Positions 23,705-34,860 of a stretch of 64,000 nt of DNA are shown here, piece after piece. Below the pieces are notes generated by a model that worked only from the letters and a program-made list of their open reading frames with translations, was not told the origin of the DNA and searched no databases. Position 1 is the first letter of the stretch. Every line of letters starts with the position of its first letter. Origin of the DNA: Bryoerythrophyllum caledonicum. Taxonomy: Eukaryota; Streptophyta; Bryopsida; Pottiales; Pottiaceae. The DNA is taken from positions 1,199,573-1,263,572 of the forward strand of contig OZ020524.1 in NCBI GenBank assembly GCA_963971425.1, in the 5' to 3' direction. The translations under genes and the position numbers were made by a program.

Positions 23705-25475
23705 GTCGACGCGCTGTCGTGTAGAGAGGGGAGCGCCTTGAGAATTCGCAGGGAATCTGGCTGCGACTGGAGATTGTTTGCTCGGGAACCCAATCGTATC
23801 TTCAAATCTTCAGGTCTTTAGTCTCTAATCTTCAGTCTTCAGTCTTCAGTCTTCAAACTCCTCCCCGTTGGCCTATCCTGTGGTGGCTCTAAAGGGTTAA
23901 GGGTAAAGGTGGGTGATAAGAAACCACGGCCTCGGACGGGTAAAACGGGACGGCCAGACCACAAGCTGAAACCGTCCGAAAGATTGGCTCCTAAAATTCA
24001 AACCCACGGTGACCAGCAAACGTGCCTCATCGGTGGGAACAACATAAACACGACCGTGTGGGCAATTAACCCCACTTCGCCGCAACAGAGTTTACAAGAA
24101 CAGAATTGAAATACAACTAGCCTCCAAAGCTGGCTTGGAATCACAGAAAAAGAAATCGGACCACAAGCCACAACACACTTGTCTCCATCTTCTCTTCTCT
24201 TCAAGTCAAGCCTCAAGTCTTCAATTCCTCCATCCTTCAACTCCAAAGTCTTCAAGTGTTCAAAAACACTAAGAAACTCAAAAGAAGTGTTCAAAAACAC
24301 AATGGAAAACTTTCACCAAGGCTGTGACCTTCAAACAAGTGACACAGATGACTCAAAACTTCAAATACTAAGTGTAATAGCTCCCTGGAAAGCTAATTCA
24401 AACAACTAACACTCCTCCAAATTTCAAGTCAATCTAAACTACTGTCCGAAAGTTATGGACAATCAAAGTTTTGTCTACCCTTATTCATTCAGATCTCTAT
24501 AACTTCTTGCTCACAACTCCAAATCTCAATTGTAATATCTTTCTAGAAAGCTAAAATAGAGACGCATACACCCTCCAAATCTCAAAGAAAACTAAGAACT
24601 ACAGCAAAAGTTATCGCTTGTCAAACCTCTGCCTCTCAATGGATGGCCTCGAGTTTTCACAAAAAAAAACAAACCTTCATAACTTTTGCTACATAACTCC
24701 GAATTCAATTTTTGAAACGAGTATAGAAATCTCTGAAGACAAAGAACAAACCCTCAAATTTTCAATTCCATGCGAACAAAATTCGCTGAGCTACATACAG
24801 TCCAAGTTCTGCCCCAAAACCCTTGCTCTCTCACCCGCACACACACACACACACACTAAGGAATCTCTTTTTCCCACTTTTCCACCTCAAGTGGACGTGG
24901 GCACTTCAGCCCATGTCACCCTACCCAAAGTACCCCACAAGGTACTTCATTACTTTCTTATCCTTTCCACTTTCAACCACATAAAATCCCCTAGTCTTTT
25001 ATTTATTGGAAGACTAAAAACTTAGACCTTCCAACCAACAAGATAAGTAAAATAAAAAAATAACTATATAAAAATAAAAATAAAACTTATCGTAAGATAG
25101 CTGATGGTACGGACGTATAAAGGTGTTGATTCGCACAACCTGATCGCCAAGTCGTGGACTTGGTTGGCTGGAAATGTCGTGGTCAGTGGCCGCCGCCGGT
25201 CCGGGTTCGAACCCGATCGAGTCCGTCGAGTGGTTCGGCGGCCCACGGCTTGGCTCGCTAGTGAGGCAGGAAAAAATACCAGTCAACCCGCTACCTACCC
25301 CCCTGAGCAGTGACAAGAACGGTGCAGCACCTACATGCTAACACTTGCCCAAATCCTCAAACCGTGGTTCTTACCACGACCAAACCTTTTTACCCCAACT
25401 CCTTACTTATTAAAATCCACACATATAAAGACTAATACTTGTATGTACATGATGGAAGAATTTCCATCAGGACAA
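23705..25475 (-). repeat. Repeat R, copy 2 (inverted relative to 9515-11262)
   Basis: Homologous to copy 1 over its whole length, on the opposite strand. Read on the minus strand it begins with the last codons of the gene at 25403-30080 (CPDGNSSIM) and then gives that gene's 3' flank. It includes a GGGTTCGAACCC box (25203-25214) about 60 bases after a weak A-box-like string, and internal degenerate repeats of the type CTAGAAAGCTAA...CTCCAAAT. Possible identities: a 3' UTR-derived repeat, a tRNA-related sequence, or part of an old LTR. None is proven. Confidence 0.75.
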
Positions 25476-25662
25476 CGCTCCTCCATGCACACCTCTTCTC
25501 CCTCTACCGCAGCTACCGCATGGGATGACTCTTCCACAAGTTGAGCAGGGACCAAAAGAGTCGAACCGCCAGGAGCACCATCAACATTGACTTCACGCAC
25601 ACAAACAACAAAGTCGACCCCATCTGCCATAGGCGAAATCGGAGTTGAATTAAAAGGCAGGG

Positions 25663-25840
25663 TATCTTCGGGTCGAGGATACTCAGAAGGCCCAGACGAT
25701 GAAGAGGGGATATCCCCATGAAGAACTGGCACCTCAACCGAAACGTCGGTTTCTCCAAGTGGATTGGATGAAGTGCAAGGTTGCAATCCAGTTGAACGAA
25801 GCTGAGGCCCAACCACAGAGTTATCCTCGGTGCGAGGATA
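25663..25840. repeat. Two 19-bp palindromes inside an exon
   Basis: TATCTTCGGGTCGAGGATA (25663-25681) and TATCCTCGGTGCGAGGATA (25822-25840) are variants of the element's palindrome. They lie in the coding sequence of the third exon and on the minus strand encode the matching peptides YPRPED and YPRTED. Confidence 0.85.
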
Positions 25841-27057
25841 AGTGGAGGGATGAGACACGACGGATTCGGATGGAGCAACGGTGATGGGAACCGAAATGTG
25901 AGCTTGCTCTGCAAGACGACTGTTGAGTTCCACCAACATGTGCGCTTGGATCTCTGCACGGATTGACGCCGCCATCCTCTCCTTCTGTTGATTAGACTCC
26001 ACCCGCTGCTTCTCGAAAGCAGATTCCATCTTAGCCTGTCTCTTCTGGGTAGCCTCTAATTGTGCCAAGATCGTCTGCCTCTCCTGCCGCTCCTGTAGGC
26101 GTTGGTTGCGTTGGTGCTCATAAAAGTCAGCACCGGGTTCGTACGTTACAGGCAGCCCAGGGGCCGGAGCATGCCCAGCTGCATTTGCGAAGGTGTCATC
26201 AGATAAAGAAGCGCCATCCACCGGAGGGCGAGGGGCCGGAGCATGCCCAACTGCATCTATGGAGGCGGCCTCATGTAGGGGATCTCCACCTTCATCATCA
26301 CTGGAGTCGGACAGTAGGATGACACGGACATATTTTACAACGGTACGAGCGACGGGAACATCTGCTGCGGGGGCGGTACCAGCGATGGAAACATCTGCTG
26401 CAAGGGCCGTACCAGCGACGGGAACACCTGGTGCAGGGGCTATACCAACCAAAGGAGATATGTCATGACCACCTTGAACTTCCATATGAACGGCTTCACC
26501 GTCTACCGGAAGGTCTTCGTCCGCGAGCACAGGAGGTCGGCGCGGCGACGATCTACTACGAGATCGATATGACGGCTCACTATCATCCAAGCTAAGGATC
26601 GAAAGATCGACGCTGTCATTGCTCCCATATGGATTGACGAGCAAGGGAGAGTCATCCTGAGGAGGCTGATGAGTCGGTGCACCGCTAGCAGATGCCCTGT
26701 GGGTCTCGGGGGAGTCTTGCCGCGATGCAGCACCAGAGCGTTGAGCACGTTGGCGAACACGTTCAGCCCTCCTTGGCGAGATTCGGGCCCTTCCAACGCG
26801 TTCCGGAGGTGCAGCCGGAGCGGTTGATGTTGATGCACCTGCAGCGTTGGAAGCCAAAGGCTGCAGGTAGGCACAGTCTTTGTGGATGAAATCATTCATG
26901 TCCAACTGAAAAATGCGCTGCATTTGATTCTTGTACTGAAGTCGGAAGGATTCATCAATGAGTCCATAGAAAGATGTTCCAACCATCTGCATGACACAGG
27001 AGAAAGTAAGATTAAAAACTGGATAATGGAGAAAATCCTGAAATGAAATCAAATGAC

Positions 27058-27187
27058 TATCCTCGACTCGAGGATAAAACCACTGAAAAACTAATGATCA
27101 AACAAAACTGTCTATCCTCGAGTCGAGGATAGATTACAATGATACAGACGAAAGCATACTATAGGGTGTATCCTCGACTCGAGGATA
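27058..27187. promoter_or_regulatory. Three 19-bp palindromes in the second intron, about 55 bp apart
   Basis: TATCCTCGACTCGAGGATA at 27058-27076 and 27169-27187, and TATCCTCGAGTCGAGGATA at 27113-27131. Starts are 55 and 56 bases apart. All lie in the intron 26987-27215 of the minus-strand gene. Perfect 9-bp arms around one central base suggest a site for a symmetric protein dimer; the function is inferred. Confidence 0.85.
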
Positions 27188-28595
27188 GACTACAATGATC
27201 AAAATGACAACGTACCAGATTGGCCAGCATAAATTTGGAACCACCGAAAATTCCAAAAACCCTCTCCTTACGATTGCAGAAGTCTCGGAGTAGCTCCAAG
27301 TAAAACTCCATCCGTAATTACGAGCCGTGGACGGAGAATTCCGCCTCTAGATACTTATTCTTCTCTTTGTAGAAGAATGTATCTGGTGCAGAGTAGAACG
27401 GCCTCACTTTGTTGATGAGCACGGAAGCGTGGGGATGACTCTTCTTCACTAAGAAGAGTAGGTTCACATCCGTAACCTTAGCCCTGGACGTCCCGTAATA
27501 CAGGCGCTCATTGGCTGATGAAAGGTAAGTCGAGGAGACGGGCGAATACCGGGCCATCCGCTTCTCAGCAAACTTCGCAGCTTGCATCGCACGGTCTGCG
27601 GAGGAGGTGATCCAGATCCAAACATGAGGAGTGCTCATGTTTGGGGTACTCTTTTGCAACTTCATGGCATTCATGAAGTCTGCAAAGTATGGTTCGTCCA
27701 GGGAGTCGACCTTGGACAACCAGCCGGGTACCTCACGGAGGTCGAGAAGTCCCAGTGTAAACTCCTTAGAATCATCTAGAGGGGTGAAGTAATCACCAAA
27801 CTCCAGCTTCTCTGCATTAAACTCGCGGAGTTTCACATAACCGTCGTGCGGGGTGAACAAGTTCTTCAAATGTAGAAATTTCTTGAAGAACGGAAGAACT
27901 TTTGGGAACTTCTCTAGTAGATAAGATGCTCGTTTCAGCTTCCCCGCATTGGTCAACCTCATCGTCCAGAACTCCTTGTCGGGTTGACAGAGGAGCATGT
28001 TGTAAGTAGCAAAAGACACATGGTGTTTCTCCTTCCACTCCTTCCACATTGCGTCGTCGATCGACCCATTCGGAAGTAAAAACAATAAAGATGGGTCGAT
28101 GTGCACCAGCTCCTGCATGACGACGCGCTTCTTCTTCCTTCGATCAGCCCACTCCTCGTAGTGGTAGCATGATCCATGGACCACGCCAGTCCTATGAAGC
28201 GTGATCTTTGGATACCCTTGCCCGCGATCACTGTCAACCAGGTAAGTGAACAAATCTCTTAAATCCTGGTCAGACAAATGACCCAACCTCTTGAAAAACT
28301 CACGGTGGATTGGCGAAGGCTTGAAACCCCTAGCGTCTTTATATGGACTAGCTGTGTCGGGGTTTACGATGTCGCCGCGGCAGTGCAGATCGAGGAATTC
28401 TTCCCAGAGGTTGAAAATGTCATCTAGAAGAGTGATGATTTTAATCTCATTGGTAAGGTCCGATGACTTGTTTACTTGCTTCCCTTCCCTCGTGGGGTCG
28501 ATGTTCTAGAAGCGCGTGACAATCAACTTCGCAAACAATTGCATCACAGTACAGAGAACATTAGAAAAATTAATCAAGGATACCGCATAGAGGAG

Positions 28596-28691
28596 AATCC
28601 TCGGCTCGAGGATACTTTGACAAGTAGCATACAACTAATCAACTAACGGGTACACAAAAAGGCATGGAAGATTATCCTCGACTCGAGGATA
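28596..28691. promoter_or_regulatory. Two 19-bp palindromes in the first intron
   Basis: AATCCTCGGCTCGAGGATA at 28596-28614 (two substitutions) and a perfect TATCCTCGACTCGAGGATA at 28673-28691, 77 bases apart, in the intron between 28713 and about 28540 of the minus-strand gene. Confidence 0.85.
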
Positions 28692-30138
28692 ATTAAGGAA
28701 CTGGAACCTTACCAAGTACTTCTCCTAGTCGAAGTTGGCACCATTCATTCGCAAGTCGCCCTCATCGTGTTGGTAGCTGGGTCTACCAGAGTTGAGCCAG
28801 ATTCTCCTGCAGCTTGAAATCTGGTTTCCCCACGTTGGCTGGGCATGATCAAGGTGGTTAGTGTCGTTGTAGAACTTTGAAATCCTCTGCAACTTCAGAG
28901 GATCCGTTGTCCACACAACGTACGCATCCCAATGGCACAAGTCTCGTTTTCGCTGCTCCCCGCATTGTTCAACACGTTGAAGTCTTCTGGAAGCTTCGAC
29001 GCTATGTTGGCCATTGATTAGCATGAACTTCCCATTCTTGATATCGTCCCAGGAATTGGGCTTCCGCGTTATCGGTTCTCCAGCGTCATCGATCGGGCAG
29101 ATGCAAATCTTCTGACGCTAGTTTACCTCTCCAAGTTGGACCAGAAAATCCATGGAGTTTCGGACAATGCCCTCCTCCATCCCACGAATCACGAACTGTG
29201 CTTTGGCGGGCACACATTGTTCGATGTTCACGATGAATGTGGACTCGAACGGAAAGCATAAATTGCACTCCTCCCAAAACAATCTCTGTGATTCCGTTAT
29301 CTTCTCGAAGTCAACTTGGGGATCATTGCGCGATTTGGTCGGAGTTGCAGCCCTCGTAACAGTCGAGGTTGAACTCCCACCGGCCGTAGCAGTCTTCTTC
29401 TGTTTGGACGGTTCTTCTAGGTTGGAGGCCATCTCAGAAGTCCTCCGGGGAGCACCACGGCTCGTGCTTCGAGTCGCATCTGCCGCTTTTGTGGTAACCT
29501 CGCCGGTTGTTGCGCTCTTCTGCTTGGGCCGACGTCGAGGAGGTGGAGCGACCGGAACCGGGCGGGCCTCAAAGTTTGATAGGAGTTGGTGAATACGTAC
29601 CAGTCTCATGTTTACCTTCTCAGCGTCGTCATTTGACCACGGAATGTACTTTTCGAACGCTTGACGCAATGCCCCTTGTCCATTCTTATCGGCACTCTTA
29701 AGCAATTCGTTGAAGTCAAATTGCCCAGAAGGGTCACCGACTTTCACAACAATCGAGTGAAAGTGCGGTAGGTCTTTCCCAGCATCGTCCACGGCCTGGA
29801 TACCGAGAACGATGTAATCGCGACAGCGCTGCTCCACAAACGTCACTCTCTCATTTCTGTTCAATGGAACGTATGGAACTTCCTCCTTAAGTTTGAAAGA
29901 AAGATGAACGACCTTTTCCGACCTGAAGAGGGACCAACCAATGATGTCGGGGTTGAACGACCACAGCTTGCCGTAATTCTCGACGACATCATCGATGAAG
30001 GGCTGCGGGGCGACAGGATTTTCGAATTCCGTGATGAAGTACGTTGACCCTGAGTAGTCGTAGCCGTCGACGGGATCCATTGTGATGCTGTTATTTGCGA
30101 GGAGACATTTGGAAAACGAATTAGATGAAAACTATCAT

Positions 30139-30810
30139 TATCCTCGAGTCGAGGATAGTTATCAACTGATTCTGACTTTGATCATATTTTCTTGGAACTT
30201 ATCCTCGACTCGAGGATGTGAACATTATTATAATTGTGAAATGTAACAATGATCTAATGGTTACTGTTTCAGTGGTTGAATTGTATCCTCGACTCGAGGG
30301 TACTTCAATTATTTGAGACATATATTTTAGATATTTTACTTTATGCATCAGTCCGATCACATTCTCGAAGTATTATTTTCGAGATATATGGTTTTAATTT
30401 TATCGGAGCGTATACTAATCCCCTAAGGACTGAAAAGTATCCTCGAGTCGAGGATACTTTGATCAATCACGAAAGGATCTGTGTTAGAATACATCATAAC
30501 ATCTATTAAATACAACTTATTAATGGTGAGTGTTCTGATGAGTCAAATTATTTGATACTTAAGATATGTCCGTTTGCAGTAGACTTACACTTATCCTTGA
30601 CTCGAGGATACCCTATACTGCTATGGAGAAATTAGTAGAATATTTTGAAATAGCGGAAGTAATAATTCAGTTAATAACTACTTCATTATTTGTTTAACCT
30701 ACTTTATTCTCGACTCGAGGATAAACTGTAATCAGAGGATTGACTCTTATCCTTGACTCAAGGATAAGTTGCTAAACGAAGGTCTCGAATGTATCCTCGA
30801 GTCGAGGATA
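30139..30810. promoter_or_regulatory. Eight palindromes upstream of the ParB/methyltransferase-like gene
   Basis: Starts at 30139, 30200, 30284, 30438, 30592, 30706, 30749 and 30792, each 19 bp. Those at 30139, 30438 and 30792 are perfect; the others carry one to three changes. The cluster lies 60-730 bases upstream of the ATG at 30080 on the minus strand. A splice acceptor-like string (AACAG) just before that ATG makes a 5' UTR intron possible. Irregular spacing (43-154 bases) argues against simple tandem duplication and for kept sites. Confidence 0.87.
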
Positions 30811-33800
30811 AACTATGATATTTGTTGATCCAAAAACCCTAACTCCACAAATTACCGGTTATATTTTTACATTGGATTGAACTGGTTCTTCAGCATTGCA
30901 ACTTAAATGATTTTTGAAATGAGTACCTTGCAAAATGGTTTGAAGTCTGCTATGTGATTCTGTTCAACTGAATTGTACACAATGCAGTTGAGGAATATTG
31001 TAATGTGCACAAACGTAATCAACACAGAATGATGCACAATGTAATACAAAGCACTTGGAAATATGATCACAGCAAACTCTACACAGAAATGTCTATGTCT
31101 TGTAGAAACCCTAAACTCTCACGAAATCTTGCTATATGCTCTATGGCAAAATACTCTAAATCAAAACCCTGAACTCACTTTGTAACCCTAAATGCACCTA
31201 AACAATCACAGTAACTAACCTCTCTCAAGTATACACTTCACATAAACCTCACACAAATCTCACACGAACCTCACAAAACCTCACACAGACCTTAAACAAG
31301 CCTCACACACACAACTCACACTAACCTCACACAAACCTCACACAAACCTCACACACACACTCCTCACATACACACCTCACACACACACACACCTCAAACA
31401 AACCTCACATACACACCTCACACTCACAAACACTACTCACGCACCTCACACTCACAAACACTACTCACGCACCTCACACACTGAAAACCCTACACACAAA
31501 CCTCACACACACATACACTACTCACGCACCTCACACACACAAACCCTAGTCTCGCACCACACACACAAAACCTAGTCTCGCACCTCACACACACAAAACC
31601 TACACACATGTTCACTCGCACCTTACAGAAACCTCACACACCTCACACTTGGGGAGGGTTCGAAGTGGAAGGAATAATGGATAGGGTTTGAAGAAGAAGA
31701 GGAAATGGGAAGGTTTGGAGTGGAAGAGGGAACGAAGAACAACCGCGGGAGTGCACGCAGAGAAGGTGAAGAGAGAATGGGGAGAAAGGTGATGGAGTCG
31801 TGGTGGTTCACCGCGCCGCCAAATGCCTTTTTGGGCAGCGGGCAGTAGGCAGGGGAATTGGGCAGCGGGCAGTAGGGGAACGGGCAGCGGTCTTAAAAAA
31901 AAATCAAAAGAGAAACAAACGGGGACCTTTACTTCAAAAGGGACCTTTTAATCCAAAATTTTTACACCATTTCTTGTAATTGAAATGTCAACTAAATTTA
32001 CTTTAGTACACAAAACTAAATTTACTACTTTGGATTTATATTTACTAAATATTTACTAAATTTACATTTACTACTTTCTGGCTTCATTTACATTTACTAA
32101 ATTTTTAGATAATTTGCAATTGACTATTTGAACTAAATTTTTATTTACTATAGTAGTTTTTCTACTTCTTGTAAATTTGCACATGGAATGTTTGAAAAAA
32201 TTAGAACGTAGATATGGAACAAATGGAAAATCCCAAAAACTGGAGAACAAAAAATGTTCATAAGGAGAAATTTCGAAACTAGAACTACAAGATTAACAAA
32301 TTTTGAAATTTGATTTGAAAGAGACGAGGAAAAATAAAAGAAACTTTTCAAAACAAAACAAACATAAATATCTCATAAAAATAGAAATTTACATATCATA
32401 CTCAATACATATTTATTAAATATGCATCAAATATGCATTGAAAATTTTATTAATATTCAAATACACATTAAATATACATTAAAAATTTACAAGCAATTCA
32501 TTAAATACTCCTTTCTTATGCAAATATACATTAGATATTTTATTCATCCTAGGAAAAATAAATATAAAACTTTTCAAACTTATTAAAAACTATTGAAGTA
32601 TTCTCTAAATGATCTTTAAATATAATAATATACAATAAGTATTCGTTAAATATACATATGTTGAATAAATATTATTCAAACATATTGATATTTCTTACAT
32701 TTACAAATATTCCTTAAATATTTGTATATGTTTTTTTTAATATTCCTAAAAAGATACAAAGATACATTAACTATGCTTGATTCTTTGAAGATGCAATATA
32801 CATTAAATATTCTTGAAACAATCATTCAAAAATCATCTATTTTTTCTTTAATATAGAAATATACTTTCAATACTCTTGAAACATTCAATCAAAACTCGTC
32901 TGTGCATTTCTAAAATATAGAAACATGCATTAAATGTTCTTGAAACATTCATTCTATGACATGACAATGGGGGCTACAAGTACTTGGTAATTTCTTAACA
33001 AATAGTGTACAAGGGTAAATACACGATTTGTATCGTTACACTAAAAGCCATCTTGAGTGTAGTGGCAATGCGTGAAAATCTTTTACTATGGATAAAATGC
33101 ATTTTTTTGCTACAGACAATAATTGATTATGGACAGTATAAAAGAAAATGTATACAACTTACTAGTGTTGAAAATCTCAAATATAGTAGTGTGTTCTTGA
33201 AAAAAAATCGGAGTTGCCGGAAGTGCTCGTAAATCAACGAATTTTAAGAAATAGAATATACACTTTCATTGAAATCCAAATTGATATAGCATGCTAAAGT
33301 TCAATTTTATTTTTTTCAAACTACATGGAGTACTTTGTGCACATTCGAAAAACTAATGTTACAAGTGAATAAAAATCAATGGAGAAATCAATATACATAT
33401 GTACTTGGAAATGGAGAAATAAATCAAACTTTATTTAACTCTAAACAAACCCTTCATATCAAAAAAGAAAAAAAAACATAAAAAGTGGATTTCATTTCTT
33501 TATAACACCAAGGGAATTGAAGCAAATGTACAATATAGGTCTAATTGATTATATTTCATGGTATTGAGTTCAAAACTTAAAAATGTTCTTGTTCACTTAA
33601 TAAAGAAATTAATGCTATCCATAAATAATATTCACATAAGTACAAAGAAGTTTCTTTTTTAAGTGTTGTTGACTGTAATGAACTTTATGGATGATTTTGA
33701 TAATTTAGAGTACACAATTACAACTTCAGTTCAATAATAATTTATAATTTATACTTATGCACTAAAATGTATGTATGTGAATATGTATAGTCATGTGCAT

Positions 33801-34860
33801 AACAGGGAAATGGGAACCTAAAGGTGCGCACTGTGATCAAATTATTTGTCCCTAGGATTGCAAATAGAAAACTGTGCAAAATAATTCAAGAAATAAAGAA
33901 ACTATGTTTCTCATGAGTTTTATTTAAAATAACAAATATGATATTCCATTTGCAAATTCATGCATGAAAATGAAAATGTACTTTGACATTTTTACTATAA
34001 AGATACTTGTAAATAATAATATATATAAATTGACATGTACAAGCTGATTATTGGTTTTGCCATGGAATCCATTATCAAATATAAATGTTAAACTTACTTA
34101 CCTTTTCTTGGGAAGCAAAAGTAACAGCAAAAGAAATTTAAATGCAAGCAAATAATTTGATCATACACCACATAGCAACTTGTAATATCCAAAGCTCCAA
34201 ATATTTTTGTAAATTACTAATATAAATAAAACCCTAAACCACGTTCTTAAAAATGAACTATTAAATTCAACTCATATTAGTTAAATGTGTGTCTAAGACA
34301 CACATACATAGACTCACGCATAAAACACACACACTCACACACACTCACACACATTGAATTTAAGTTGAGAAATGAGAAGAAGAATGGGTTTCAATTAAAG
34401 TAAATTTGTCAATTTCTAACTAAAGATTGCAACATTATTTTTTTAACCAAAGAATGCCACTTCTAAAAGTAACTTATCTAGTACGATGTAAATACTATTT
34501 ATGGGTAGCATTCGAATAACACCAAGTGCAATATATTCACCAATGTTGATTCAAATGGAATATATTCACCAATGTGGATTCAAGTGGAATTGAAGTGGAT
34601 ATATATCTTTATACACCAAGTGAATTTGGATTTCAATTAAAGCGTATATTCCATTTATATTTTATTTTTATTGCGGGCTTTCCCATCAACTCCCAAAACT
34701 TTTGCCAAGACACAAGACTATATTTTTGATTTTCAACACTAGGTTAAGTTTATTTTATATGGTCCCGAATCTTTTAAAGTTTGTAGTGAAAAAATGCATT
34801 TTATCCCACTCAAATATGTTCACAAAATCCACAAATAGTCAGCCAAGGATGTAGAAAAAC
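30811..34860. other. Central non-coding region of the 22-kb element
   Basis: Four kilobases between the two divergent gene starts contain no credible coding sequence. It holds a CA-rich low-complexity block (31226-31650), very AT-rich stretches with repeated AAATATACATT-like words (32380-32900), a short CACACA tract near 34320-34355, and the left border of the pogo copy near 34.86 kb. Promoters for both outward-facing genes are expected at its edges. Confidence 0.55.
31226..31650. repeat. CCTCACACA-rich low-complexity tract
   Basis: Many variants of cctcacacaaac / cctcacacacac follow each other, with partial higher-order copies such as cacctcacactcacaaacactactcacg occurring twice. It is an ordinary microsatellite/minisatellite mixture. 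Confidence 0.8.

Larger units (their letters stand above)
25403..30080 (-). pseudogene. Multi-exon gene with ParB-like and degenerate methyltransferase-like regions, with in-frame stops
   Basis: Minus-strand exons: 28713-30080, about 27216-28540, and 25403-26986. Exon 1 starts MDPVDGYDYSGSTYF and later encodes GKFMLINGQHSVEASRR, like the GQHR motif of ParB/Srx-type domains. Exon 2 resembles a permuted N4/N6 DNA methyltransferase: LLDLREVPG where DPPY is expected, HVWIWITSSADR, DVNLLFLVKK, then RVFGIFGGSKFML as the glycine-rich AdoMet loop. Exon 3 starts VGTSFYGLIDESF and ends in about 480 residues of disordered sequence with a Gln/Glu/Arg-rich coiled coil. Stops within otherwise open frame: TAG 29118-29120, TAG 28725-28727, TAG 28506-28508 and TAA 27318-27320. 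Each would be Gln with one C-to-T change. DPPY is lost, so catalysis is doubtful even without the stops. ParB plus methyltransferase fusions are known from phages. Confidence 0.62.

Noticed and set aside
25140..25270. tRNA gene in repeat R
   Set aside because: The GGGTTCGAACCC box and an A-box-like string are present, but I could not form a cloverleaf with a matching acceptor stem and anticodon arm. The GGTTCGAACC core is nearly self-complementary, so it could match by chance.
9515..25475. Repeat R as an LTR pair of a retrotransposon
   Set aside because: The copies are inverted, and I found no primer-binding site, polypurine tract or gag-pol between them. The sequence between is LINE and 22-kb element DNA.
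27318..30080. Programmed stop-codon readthrough in the ParB/methyltransferase-like gene
   Set aside because: Four stops of two kinds (TAG and TAA) without shared downstream context make readthrough unlikely; mutation is simpler.
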